Below the pieces are notes generated by a model. That model was not told the DNA's origin. It was given only the letters and a program-made list of their open reading frames with translations, and did no database searches. A stretch of 64,000 nt of DNA, taken from positions 17,236,001-17,300,000 of the forward strand of contig CM065322.1 of assembly GCA_033032175.1 (NCBI GenBank), read 5' to 3'. The translations under genes were made by a program, and so were the position numbers. Of the stretch, positions 44,680 through 55,212 are shown piece by piece. Each line of letters starts with the position of its first letter. The first letter of the stretch is position 1. This stretch comes from Saturnia japonica. Lineage: Eukaryota; Arthropoda; Insecta; Lepidoptera; Saturniidae.

Positions 44680-44697
44680 GCAGTGGTCAGAACTTCA

Positions 44698-45086
44698 GAA
44701 TTTCAGAAGTAGCATAGGTAACTTATATTATATTTCGTCTTTGGTTTTTTTAACGATGTCAAGCAGTAATTGTAAATCTTAACGCAATTTAAATAACGTT
44801 ACATAATATTATGCAGTTAACAACTAATATAAAGCAGACGTGCTTACTAAAATAGAAATGATGTACCATACTGCGGTACAATCGCAACATTATCCTTCAA
44901 CGAAAGAATTGCCCTTAATACTTTAAAGTTGAATTATATAAAAGTATGCGCTGTAAGAGCGAATAGGATATTTGAATAGTCAGGGCTGGGGGGTGGGGTG
45001 TCTTACTGACACTTGTGGGGAATGGATAGACTGTGCTACAAGTTATAAGATTTTGCTCGCACATAATACAATTCCACACAATATCA
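44698..45086. other. Unassigned AT-rich sequence
   Basis: Between LINE and Helitron; no recognised content apart from GGGGGGTGGGG-like GC run at about 44986-45000. Confidence 0.35.
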
Positions 45087-45942
45087 TCATTATATTAATA
45101 CGTGAGAAGAAAACTTCGGACTCCTTTTTAAGTGTATTGCATGCACGGCAGTCTGTGAGATTTGGCATGGTTAAAGTTTATATGGAGAAGGAGTGTAGAA
45201 ATCTAACATTTATCTATAACTAGCTGTGCCCGTGGCTTCGCTCACGTGGACTACGGAATGCCCGCGTGAATCTTGCTCCCCCGTTCCCGGCTATTTTAAA
45301 GATAAAAATGCTTATTGTGGGTGTTCTTTAGAAGATAGATGTATATTCTCCCGGATTTTTAAGTAGGTATTTTTAATGCCTACAATGATGTAGTATATTA
45401 ATTTGCTATATCTCTTTTGGTTTACTGAGCATAAGCTATTTAAGCGCCCAAATTGATTCACCATGACCATTTTTTTTATTTGTGCAGAACCCAAATTTAT
45501 TTTTCTAAAATAAAAGTAGCCTAAGTTACTCTCTGTATCATCAACTATCTATCAGCGAAAATCCCGTTAAAATCGGTCCAACCGTTTCTGAGATTACCCG
45601 GAACAAACACACAGACAGCAGACATACAAACAAAAATTTAAAAACTTTCATATGCATTTAGGAAAAAACTGTTATTTTGACATTAGACGCCAGACACTTA
45701 AATTTTATTAATTGTGTAGTTATCTGTTACTAATATATTAAATAAAATAAATTAATACTACGAATCCTAACACGACAAGTTCCATTGAACCCCCAAAATA
45801 ATGACATTATCACTCAATGAAAAGTGGCAGCAAGTGAAACAATATTTATTGTTTAGGTTCATACTGCAAATGTCAAACAGAAAATAGTCTATGATTAAAA
45901 AGTCGCTGGTCGAATTTTTTTCGATCATTGGGCGACCGCTAG
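45087..45942 (+). mobile_element. Helitron, copy 3, split by a CTAGCTGTGCCCG element
   Basis: Left part 45087-45215 (TC after A, ATTAATACGTGAGAAG, TGAGATTTGGCATGG) and right part 45720-45942 (CCAAAATAATGACATTATC, AGTCGCTGGTCGAAT, GGGCGACCGCTAG then T). The GCGATCGC palindrome seen in other copies has one change here. The two halves join correctly against 4274-4634 when 45216-45719 is removed. Confidence 0.82.
45216..45719 (+). mobile_element. CTAGCTGTGCCCG-family element nested in the Helitron
   Basis: ACTAGCTGTGCCCGTGGC, CTTTTGGTTTACTGAGC, ATCGGTCCAACCGTTTCTG, GATTACCCGGAACAAACACAC and CATATGCATTTAGG. Flanked by a TTATCT repeat (45210-45215, 45720-45725), so it came after the Helitron. Inverted relative at 1450-1930; a piece without ends at 60505-60660. 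Confidence 0.75.
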
Positions 45943-46654
45943 TTTTGTTAAATAAACAATTTCAATTTAAACGGAAAGTAATATTAAATAAAATAAATAT
46001 TTCTTCTGTATTCATTTTTACATAGTAATTTTGGAAAGTATTTTGTTACGATAAAAATAAAATAAAGTATAGATTATGTTAATATGAAGTAATGTCGGCT
46101 TACTCTTCTACCAAAGTAGGAAAATGAGCATTAATTCGAATCATGCCCTGATCACGAGGATTCAGTGAAAGTTAATGTAGAAATTAAGCTATGACTTGGT
46201 AGAATATTTTCTAGCCTTCGATGGCTTGCCTAACATAACAAAACACTAGAATTAATAAGGTACCATAAGAGCTTCCGCAATGTAATCTAATCCTCGATTT
46301 ATGTTTACTGAACCGAATTCAAGTAATTCAAGGAAACGTGGAGAAATACTACTATTGACATCACAGTAAACAAAATGTATGATAGCATTTAAAATGTTTA
46401 GGCATCATACTAGACACCCTGGCGTGCTTGTGTTCAATCGCTTCTGACTTAGACCACAGGTTAAATGGGAAATAGCTGAAAAGTGGATGAGAAAAGATAT
46501 AAACGCAGCGCAGGCGGATTTGTTTTATTCACTCTTTAGTAGAATAGTGGTGTCGACGGTCACCAACTGCTCAGATACTACGTTTCTCTTCTGACTTTAC
46601 ATACATATTATATAGACTTTGTTATTATTTAAATTGTTCGGCTAATAGTGTATT
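45943..46654. other. Unassigned AT-rich sequence
   Basis: No gene recognised; a CR1-like 3' tail begins at about 46655. Confidence 0.35.
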
Positions 46655-46935
46655 GACATCTTCTTCATTCATTAGGGCTTAAATTGAACAAAATATTTTT
46701 GATTTTGATTTGATTGATATTTGCTATTAATGTAATGATAATAGAATTCTAACTGAGCCCACGGCTCTGTTCGGTTCTACAAAATAAAATTATCGTAACT
46801 GGGATAAAAAGTATCCTATATCTTAAACTAGACTAAAAGCGGTATGTGTGCCAAATTTCATCCAAGTCCGTTTAGCCGTTTTTGCGTGACTGTGTAACAA
46901 ACAAACTCACTTTCGCATTTAGATAGGTAGAATAT
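46655..46935 (+). mobile_element. CR1-like tail, then another LINE/TE 3' piece
   Basis: 46655-46715: TTCATTAGGGCTTAAATTGA and TTTTGATTTTGATTTGATTG, the CR1-like tail. 46757-46930: ACTGGGATAAAAAGTATCC, CCAAATTTCATCCAAGTCCG, TTTCGCATTTAGATAGG, the arrangement of a widespread insect TE 3' end (..AAATCGGTTCAG.., ..ACTTTCGCATTTATA..). Confidence 0.55.
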
Positions 46936-46984
46936 AGTGCATTTATAAGAGTCTTTCCAAAGATCTATTTTGAAAGTGAAGAAA

Positions 46985-47085
46985 GACGACACCGTAAGCT
47001 CAGGTTCTTTACAGGGATTCGAACTCACCTCGATCAACACGGTATCCATACACGCTACCACTGAGCCGTCATTGCTTCACTTAGA
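46985..47085 (-). repeat. tRNA-like SINE head (inverted)
   Basis: Minus strand GACGGCTCAGTGGTAGCGTG and GAGTTCGAATCCCTG are box A and box B. The flanking stem does not fold, so not a tRNA gene. A 67-codon minus frame over it is incidental. Confidence 0.5.
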
Positions 47086-47320
47086 TTCTACCACTCTTAA
47101 ATGATCATCTGTAGGGTCATCATCACCTCCAAGTACGAATGTAATACAATACATTTACTAAATTGACAATATATTTACTATAACGCCTATTACGTGATGT
47201 ATTTCTTGCTCTGTAATAATTTAAAAAATTAGCCGAAATAGATTATAAAAAAGAGGAAATAAGAAGATATATACATAATTAACCGCTACTTTTCTTTCAA
47301 TAGATGCGCAATCAATAATT

Positions 47321-47512
47321 TTGATGTTTCCTGGCGATGGCTTTCATCTGTCTTATTACTTAGATAGGTTGACAGAAACCTCTCCGCTGTGGAAATGGTT
47401 TATGTCGAAGGGCAAGAAACAGACTAATAACCCATCTGATGAACAACTGATATGTTATGATCTTTACAGCCATGCTGTCGACCGTAAAGACCACGTACTA
47501 AACCTGCGGTAA
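47321..47512 (+). CDS. Unrecognised 63-codon frame
   Basis: Reads FPGDGFHLSYYLDRLTETSP, LWKWFMSKGKKQT and QLICYDLYSHAVDRKDHVL. Balanced composition makes it look more protein-like than its neighbours, but I recognise no family and see no clear splice signals. It may be an exon or a decayed element. Confidence 0.2.
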   Translation: MMFPGDGFHLSYYLDRLTETSPLWKWFMSKGKKQTNNPSDEQLICYDLYSHAVDRKDHVLNLR

Positions 47513-47954
47513 AACTGTACTGGGTAACCCATTCCATAACTCTAGCTTACACGACTAGAAGGTTCTAGAGAACTTAGTTTTGTCACGATTCGGCTAGGTT
47601 TAAGAGTGAGAAAAAAAACATAAGTAAGTAGTAATAACAATAACTATGAAAACACAATAAATTCGTCTCCCTCTGTAATCTCAAGAACACAACACCATAG
47701 ACAAGGGTCTATAAGCATCAATCACCCCCTCCTACCCTCAACTGAAGCTCTTTCCGGCGGCGACTGACATACGTCGTGATTTGTCAAACTGTATACTTGT
47801 TTTATGGTTTCCCGAGATTTGGGCTAAAGTAGGGAATGGATCGAATTTTTTGTTATAACAATGTTAACAACCACATGCTTAAAAATAAAGGTAGTATACT
47901 AAACATTAGACTCTGGAACTAACTGTAGAGAACCCTATGTAAGTTCAATTCAGG

Positions 47955-48480
47955 CCTTCAGAAGATATCAGTGAATGTCAAAACACAACCACAGTTTCGG
48001 AAAACATTGCAGTCATCAAGAAAATCCGGCAAGAAAGTCACTCGCATTTATCAATATTGTTTAACTATGTAAGTCATGTTTAAATATGATTAAAGTAAGA
48101 CTAAACGCATTTGAAATGGATAATCAGAATTAACGTCTTGCACAAAGAAAAATTAGTCGCTGAATATGTTTAACGAACTGTCAAAGTTAAATAGCAAATA
48201 ATGGCTATTTAGCGCTATAGGAATAAAGGAACAGAGATATCATAAGAGGCAGCGTGGTATTAACACTCTTACCAGATTTCTTATTCATATCTAATAGAAG
48301 ATTATTGCATTATTTTCGTGTTAGTTAGTTCAATGTAATGTTGCGTAAGCCGCCATTAATATATACTTTTTGAAATGTATTATTTTAGTGGATTTACATA
48401 GAGTGAATTTCTTCCAGACATCACTATCATTCACGTAATGTTTCACCCTTATCCTTTCGGCAAAAAAACTTCCTTTACAA
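47955..48480 (-). mobile_element. CR1-like LINE 3' end (inverted), with internal extra sequence
   Basis: 47960-48040 (GTGAATGTCAAAACACAACC, TTTCGGAAAACATTGCAGTC) and 48405-48480 (CCAGACATCACTATCATTCACG, TTATCCTTTCGGC) are the two ends of the CR1-like 3' segment. They lie about 280 bases further apart than in 13318-13620, so something else may be inserted between. Confidence 0.5.
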
Positions 48481-48585
48481 GACTCTTTAATTTATTATTC
48501 AGCAAACTGATAATGTTCTTAGAAAGTTTAATAAAGAACTTAACTTAGTTACCCTAAAAAAATTCTATTGCTGGATCTAAAAGAC

Positions 48586-48825
48586 TGTCACGATAAGTAA
48601 AAATAACTTTTTAGCACAGATATATTTCGATTAGTATGATCATGACACAAAATCGTATTGTCATTATTTTGTAATGAAACCCCCAGAATCTACATTAAAA
48701 TCCAACTGTGCATTTAAACTACGCGGAGATCCATTCAAACACACAAGAAGTTTTATCAATATCGGTCTAACTATTTAGAGAAGTTCACTGACATACACAC
48801 GAATAGAAGAATTATATAGATAAAC
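48586..48825 (+). repeat. Degenerate TE 3' tail
   Basis: ATATCGGTCTAACTATTTAG, AAGTTCACTGACATACACACG and GAATTATATAGATA resemble an insect RTE-like 3' end. No coding part. Confidence 0.35.
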
Positions 48826-49460
48826 TTTGACCATGGTTTCTAAGTATAGTTTTCGATGACAACCGTTGCTGGTCGACATTTGCCATTGCTATTGTAAATT
48901 AGTCGACATATGTAGTACGTATGTACTGTATGTATGTACGTATGTATGTTCTGGCGTAAACTATACTCAAAAATCATGATGAAAGCTTCCAGTTAACTGG
49001 ATGTGTAATTTTCCAGAGCGAATACAATATAAAATCTATTTCAGATGTTCAAAACAACGCAATTTTAACTAAATAAGAAAAGGTATCTTTTTTGTACGTG
49101 ATATCTTGTAACGTGAATTGACCCTATTAGTTTAAATGTCGGGGCGTGAACACATAATTCACAGGAGCTGTTGCCTCGACTTGGAGACATACGACTTACC
49201 ATTACGTGGACTTTACTATAGATGTTTCGATCCATCGATACATTTTGAAAACTACTCATATTTATGTATTCTTTTGTAAGATCTAATATTAACAAGAAAT
49301 AACTTGAAGAAGAAAGCCCAACCCCATACATTTCTCTATACAATCGGTGCATCATATGAAGAATTTATCACATAGATGTTACAGCGCTGTTGATACTGCT
49401 GATAACCCCATTTCTATATAAAAAGTATAAAGCCTTGTGATTCTTATGAGTGCGACTTAG
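48826..49460. other. Unassigned; TATG microsatellite
   Basis: A GTATGTAC/TATG run lies at 48905-48950. The 96-codon minus frame at 49065-49355 shows no motif. Confidence 0.35.
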
Positions 49461-49576
49461 TTTTTTTTTTGTACTAACTGCACTGTTAGCCTGAGCGGAC
49501 CCAAGCAAATAGAGCCGCTGGTGGCTTATACAACCCCACCGGGCTTGGAGGCAAACCCTTGAAGCACTCAGCCGGA
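49461..49576 (-). mobile_element. Retroposon D, medium copy (inverted)
   Basis: T run, CTGCACTGTTAGCCTGAGC, GCTGGTGGCTTATACAACC, CCACCGGGCTTGGAGGC and GAAGCACTCAGCCGG. Extends about 30 bases further into the element than the ultrashort copies. Confidence 0.7.
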
Positions 49577-51024
49577 AAAAAAAATTTATTACGACTGAGG
49601 CTGAAATGTACTCGGTCTCACTTTCTTCTTCTTCTTCTTCACTCTCAGTACAGAACGTACTTAGTCTTAGCTCAACTTTACCTTAGCTCAATCTTTGCTA
49701 AGTATTTACTCAGCGCAATCTTAGCTTTAACTTGGAAGTGTCTGGTAACTGTCAATTAACGTTTCCATACCGCATCGGGAATGTTAAGTTACTTCAACTC
49801 AAACAAATAAATTAATGACGAACTATGTATAGAAAATTAAAAAGCTATTTAAAAGAGATTTTTAATTGTGTAATATTAAACTTGCTTTAAAGTAAAAATG
49901 ACAGATTATTCGTACATAAAATAAAAAGATTAAAGTTTCAAACCAACAACGAGAAACAACTGCAAATAACAGGAATAACAAAACGTGAACGTAATAAAAA
50001 CAGTAATTTCTACGTAGTATAAGCCAATGGTAAGTAAGTAATACAGATAATGTAAAAAGTATATAAAATGACTGTTACGTCACTATTATGCCATATAATT
50101 TCTTTATTCGTATAATACCCAAGTTTTCCATAAGTCGTCGAATTCGATATTACTGGGAAAATGCTAAGCTTACGGCTGTAAATTTCAATTTCGGAACTTA
50201 AGGCTGAAATAAGTCTGAACATAGTGTGAGTTCGCTCTATATAATTCAGCCTTAGTGCCAAGCATAAACGTTTGATAAATTTCATAATTATTACCTAAGC
50301 GATTTATTTCATTGAGAAACTCGATTCATAGATTAATTTTGTCTCAGAGCGAGCTCACGTGAATACGAACGAGGTTTAATAAGTGCAAAAAACAACCCTC
50401 GAATAACCACATTGCTGAGAACCCTCACCATGTAGTTACCTCTCATAAAAACCTAAATACACATCACGTCTCATTAGATGAACAGACGTCTGCCATTATC
50501 ACAGTGTCCTTTTATCCCCAAATAGGGGATATAATGTAACTCTTGTTACGTGTGAATGTACTAAATGCGCTCGCAACGTCTTTGTATCCAGGATTCTAAC
50601 CTTTGCTTAATCTTATCATAATATATGTACACGGTTTTACTAACTTATGAAACTTACGCAAATTTTAACTTACATCCCTGGGATGTTAAGAAAAATGTAA
50701 AAATATTTATAAAGTTTTATCCTAAACTGAAATAGGGACTTAAACCATTATTTTAGCTTTTCTACGTGTTTATAATTATGGATATCACAAAAAAGTACAC
50801 TTTATTCCCCGGTCATCCTCGTTCAATTTCCGCTTGTCTCTTTACGTTGTAGCGCGAAGTTATAGCTTAGAACCTTTTTTTTACCTTTTTTTTCAGAGTA
50901 AAAAAAAAATGGGAAAACTAACACAAAAATATTTATTCAAATTGGGTTGGTAGTTTCTGAAATAAGCGCATTGTTACAGACACTTCCGTTTTATAATGCT
51001 AGTAGATATAAGCTTAAGTGTTCA
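49577..51024. other. Unassigned AT-rich sequence
   Basis: CTT microsatellite at 49623-49640. The frames at 49559-49759 (+) and 50010-50285 (-) are motif-free. Confidence 0.35.
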
Positions 51025-51038
51025 CCACTAGAGGGCAG
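51025..51038 (+). promoter_or_regulatory. CTCF-type site CCACTAGAGGGCAG
   Basis: Fits CCASYAGRKGGCRS at all 14 positions. Binding is inferred. A GC-rich run with ACGCCGTCGAGC follows at 51110-51130. Confidence 0.4.
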
Positions 51039-51651
51039 GATTTCTATATTATTTCGTAATAATATTCAGTTTATGTAGAGCCGACGCACGCTCTACACAG
51101 TACATATTTTTAAAGCGACGCCGTCGAGCAGAACGCACACAACTAATGAAATTCTCGACAATAATAATCTAGTAATTTAATAGTATTAAATAGGTCCATC
51201 CGGTAATATAATGGCAAAGGCCCTAGGTATGTAAGGTTTGATGAGTTTTTCACCATAAATGAGAGGCATGAGTGCCTTACTGTCCCCGTATTACCATTTT
51301 CTCATTTATTGCTCAGTAAATTATACTTCAGGTTACAAAGAGTTAGCCAACGCTTATTATTTAAAAATGAATGTTTTTGTCCTGTATGTGATCCTAAATC
51401 ATTCATCCAATTGCAAGTAAACTTGAGTGAATTTGTATACGCCTGCCAACCAGTTTACAATCGATGACGTACAAGTAATTTCAGTTTAAACCCAACAAGA
51501 ACATCCAGAATTAAGAGAGACGTAAAGGATATAAAAACTTCATTAAAATAATATGCAATAATTTAATATGTATCTTGACACAAAATTTAAAACACGTAGC
51601 ACCTTCAGGCGAAGGAAATATTTTTAGAAGCTCCAAAATAAACCTGCAAAG

Positions 51652-51756
51652 ATGTCCGGGCCGCCGCGTCGCGCCGTCGCGATTAATAAACGGAAATTGG
51701 CTGAAACGAATGATGAATGGACTCGTAAACGTGAGGCTACTCTGTTTTTTTATTAA
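51652..51756 (+). CDS. Possible small first coding exon or short ORF
   Basis: ATG at 51652 after GCAAAG. Reads MSGPPRRAVAINKRKLAE then TNDEWTRKREATLFFY and a TAA. Basic, hydrophilic and GC-rich at first, unlike the AT-rich flanks. GTGAGG inside (51731-51736, after CGTAAAC) could be a splice donor, giving about 26 residues ending WTRK. No family recognised. Confidence 0.25.
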   Translation: MSGPPRRAVAINKRKLAETNDEWTRKREATLFFY

Positions 51757-53098
51757 CTTTCAAAATGAATATTGGATACAAAGATTATTTTATAGGTTGG
51801 CCTGTGACCTTAATCATATCTGATGTTATGCTGTATTAAAATATTTTACGCAACCAAAGCTCGACCTCACAATTTTAATTTACATCTTTCTTTTGACAGA
51901 GCTTTCTATTTTATTTATTTTTGTAGATTTTTTAATAGTTCAACCGATTTTAATTATAATAAATAAGTGTAAGTAAAACTAAGTAAAATATGCCTAAGTT
52001 TTCGTATTTGCTTTTGAATTTCTTTTTAAAAATTTAAGAAGAATAAAATACCTTGGAAAAATATAACAATGAAAAGTATTTGTAACTTACGCCGTTATGT
52101 TTCAAAAGAGCAAAATCGTGAATACTCTTAAACAATAATCAATTAACAAAGTTAATAATGACTTGAACAGTTTAAGTCAATTCGATGGGACCGCGGAAAT
52201 CGATTTTCGCCCGAACGGTAGGTATCGCTGGTGGCGCGGCGCGATGCGGTCGGCCCGCCCAGCGTCCACTACCGCTTTAGCTAAATTATGTTCCAATTTC
52301 GAACGTACTAAATCACCCTTGAAACTCGTACAACCTTTATATTAATACTAAATTAAATCGTCTGAAGGCGTTTTAATAATTTCATCTTATTTTTGGAATA
52401 AAACAGTTTTAGCTATATATTTAAAATATATCGGTTAAATAGCATTTAAATGGGATAGTCGGATAGCCTATTTAGATATCGTAAATTTAATATTAAATTA
52501 ATGCATATTTTAATATATAATTGAACAAGTACTACTTTATTTAACATAAATAATAATTAAAGACACCTGTGTTGATACAAACAAAGTATAATAACTTGAA
52601 AATGAAACTTGTATTGGTTAGAATTGTTTATATTATTACATTATATTGTATAGAGACACTAAAGCAAGGCACTACGACGATATCACTCTGGTCACAACAC
52701 TATAGCACAGCTAATAATACCTCAATATTATAGTGATGTTATGGTGATGGAGGTATATTGGAAAATGGTCGATGTTCTTTCATTATATCGACTTTATTTA
52801 TTTATATATTCTGAAAATAATCTTTGAAATCACATATTGATAATTATGATAACTTAAATACAAAGTAAGTAAGTACTACCCATTATAATACCAGTATGAG
52901 ACTTGTCGTGATATATCGATTTGAGTGCTGAGCAAGAAAAGAAACGGATAAGAAGACAAAAAGAAAAAGAATGATTAAAAATTAGTTTTTCACTGGGTTA
53001 AGAAAATTAAAATCCAAATATATGTTTTCATTTAGATCTGCAAGTTATATTTGATGGTAAATAAGTCGGGGGGTATGTAGAACCGGTATTTAATTTGT
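51757..53098. other. Mostly unassigned; GC-rich block 52180-52290
   Basis: The block GGTGGCGCGGCGCGATGCGG is covered by a 60-codon frame (52163-52345: FRPNGRYRWWRGAMRSARPA). Could be an exon or a CpG-rich regulatory island. The rest is AT-rich without recognised content. Confidence 0.3.
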
Positions 53099-53294
53099 TC
53101 GTTCATTTTGCGAACGGCAAAGGAGTGGAATTCACTCCCGTCGTCTGTTTTCCCATTCACCTATAACTTGGGAGTCTTCAAGCGAAGAGTGATTAGACAT
53201 TTAATAGGTAAGCGCGATACATCGTCGGCCTCATATTTACTTACCATTAGGTAAGATCGAGGCCAAGCGCATACCTGTATTGCATTTAAAAAAA
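53099..53294 (+). mobile_element. 3' end of the 42.6-kb LINE family, second copy
   Basis: TCGTTCATTTTGCGAACGGC, GGAATTCACTCCCGTCGTC, AACTTGGGAGTCTTCAAGCG and GCATACCTGTATTGCATTT match 42610-42820 read on its minus strand. In protein terms the last ~45 RT residues (NSLPSSVFP.., LGVFKRR, HLIGKRDTSSA) plus the 3' UTR. Two independent copies end at the same TTGCATTTAAAAAAA. Confidence 0.85.
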
Positions 53295-53527
53295 TCCTGA
53301 CTTGTTAAAGTACAATATTATTAAGAAGAAACGCTTTGACCGAGAGATCATTCCAGTTATAAAAAAACATTTTGAAATCATCGATAAGTCCCATCCCTAT
53401 GCAACACAGAAGCGGATCGTTGCGATCAATTAGTCGATAAGCGTTATGAGTGAAGTTCCGTGCTCGATGTCTCTACTATTAATTCAATTTAGTTATTTAA
53501 TGATATGTTTTTGATTTTTGAATCGCT

Positions 53528-53607
53528 GGATAACTTTATCCGAGGAATAATTTTGACGGATAAAGTCTCGGAAAACCTGTCAAAATTTAGAAATTATTCC
53601 TCAAATA
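53528..53607. mobile_element. MITE-like inverted repeat (GAGGAATAATTTTGAC)
   Basis: GAGGAATAATTTTGAC (53541-53556) faces TGTCAAAATTTAGAAATTATTCCTC read inversely (about 53578-53603), with GGATAAAGTCTCGGAAAACC between. A related stretch (TTATTTGAGGATGGATTTTGG, GGAAAACCTGTCAAAATTT) is at 61272-61357. Confidence 0.5.
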
Positions 53608-53759
53608 ATAAAATCGCCTCTGAATATATTATTTGTTATGTCAATAATTAGCATCTTTAAATAACATAGTGTATTTTTATAGTATCTCGAAAAAGTCACG
53701 AGTACAATGCTAATATTCACAGTACAATACAAAAGTACAGTGACCATTGTAAGATCGGT

Positions 53760-53960
53760 ACTCTATCGACAGTGACCGCTGAGATGCCAGTCTGCAAGCC
53801 TAATAACAGCTGCATTGCCTGCGAGACGTGAAAAACCAAGAGAGAGTCGCTGTAAATAGCTGATTACCATATTCGTGATCCAGTCGAGTACAGACCTGCC
53901 ACCTTGCTTGATCACTGGATCGCTTATGCGACCTACTATGGCGGGTGTTACCTGCATCTG
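53760..53960. repeat. Repeat I, copy 2, with 71-codon minus frame
   Basis: ATGCCAGTCTGCAAGCCTA, GTGATCCAGTCGAGTACAG and ACCTTGCTTGATCACTGGATC parallel 27548-27710. The minus frame (53763-53978) reads VTPAIVGRISDPVIKQGG and RLSLGFSRLAGNAAVIRLAD, smoother than chance. It may once have been coding, or be an evenly composed repeat. Confidence 0.45.
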
Positions 53961-54473
53961 ATGTATGGTAGACGTCATTCAGTCGGACAGTATACAAGAC
54001 AATTATTAACAAAAACTTCAATGATTTTAAAGAGTTCCATTGTGTATCTTAGAATTTGAAGGTCCAATGCCAATAAAATTAAAATGAAACCATCCTTGAG
54101 GTATCTCCTATCATATAATAAATGAGTCATCCAAATCGGTTCATAACCAAAGAAGTAATGGCTGAGCATCTATAAAAAATATATAGATTCGAATTGAGTA
54201 AAAAGTTTGTAATAGAATGCATACATTAGGATCGTTTATGTTGATATTTATGTTGTTTTGTTTAAATGTATGGACATATTAATATACTTATGCATATGGG
54301 ATGCGAATTTTAAGGTTACTTATAGTTGAAAACAAACATAATTTAACATATCTAGAAAGGGGGTAGATATTATCCGTAAGCTGAATATAATAGCTATTGC
54401 AGGCTCACAGGGTTCCTAAAATCATGCCGTCACTAAACATCTGATGCTTGAAGTGAAACGGTAATACATTAAA

Positions 54474-55212
54474 AACCGGTCAAGTGCGCGTCAGTTCACG
54501 CGAAGTGTAGGGTTCCATAATTATTGCCCTACGAATTATTATTAAGGATGTTATGATTTTATTTTTCCATAACTTTACATGGTTTTTAAGTTTATATTTA
54601 CTTTTCACGTTATATACACGTTCAGCTAATTATTTTTCAATGGGACTTGTATGAAGTTTTCTTTTTTTAAAGTTGGTAGACTATTGTTCGTTAACTTGTA
54701 AAGACTACTAAGCTGTGATGGTTTACCTTTTAACTTCGTTATATATACTACTACATTGTTTTTTTGTATATTCAAAAATAACAATTTATCTGGCAAAGGC
54801 GACGCACAGTTGACTCTCTGAAATTAGCACTTCAAATCTCAGTATTTCGCAAACGGATCCCCATATCGAATAATAGCTCTAACACTATTTCTAATACTGA
54901 AATATTTTTGAACGATCTATCCAACGGCACCGCACACAATGGAATAAACGAGAAAAAAAATCATCCCCATTTTAGGTGTAGGAGGCTTCCCCTATACCTA
55001 CAGTATACGTATCTACACTAAGTAACAAAAAAAAATTTTTTTTCTACAAGATTTTATTTACCGCTTTGTCAGTTTGTCGTTGTGAATAATATGTATACCC
55101 ATACCAAATTACAGCTTTTTAGTACTAGATATCTCTGTACTAAACCACGGATAGAGAGACAAAAGGCGAAACTATAAGGGTTCCTTGTTGACTACAGAAT
55201 CCTAAAAAAGAG
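54474..55212 (+). mobile_element. TE 3' region, AACCGGTCAAGTGCG ... GGGTTCCTTGTTGACTAC
   Basis: AAACCGGTCAAGTGCGCGTC and TAGGGTTCCATAATTATTG mark one end; AGAGACAAAAGGCGAAACTA, GGGTTCCTTGTTGACTAC and AGAATCCTAAAAA the other. I know this pairing as a very common insect non-LTR (RTE-like) 3' UTR. Interior is AT-rich with no frame. Confidence 0.6.

Larger units (their letters stand above)
42608..44697 (-). mobile_element. 5'-truncated LINE with endonuclease end, RT and 3' tail
   Basis: Minus strand, 5' to 3': end of an APE-type endonuclease (SDHCLVKSISS, 44690), linker (WRYKSWRYKTC to PTIPSCD, 44062-44679), RT start (VLLNLDVNKASGLDG, NVQPVPKKGS, NYRPIAS in a shifted frame), motif A (LDVSKAFDRVWH near 43780), motif B (AGVPQGSVLS), motif C (GYADDSTV), thumb (LGIIFRVRRCF, SLYQAQVHSCVEYCCHLWDG), and 3' end GGTATGCGCTTGGCTTC (plus-strand view) with an A-rich tail. 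About 60 residues between NYRPIAS and motif A are missing. Jockey/CR1 superfamily; exact clade uncertain. A second 3' end is at 53099-53294. Confidence 0.9.
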
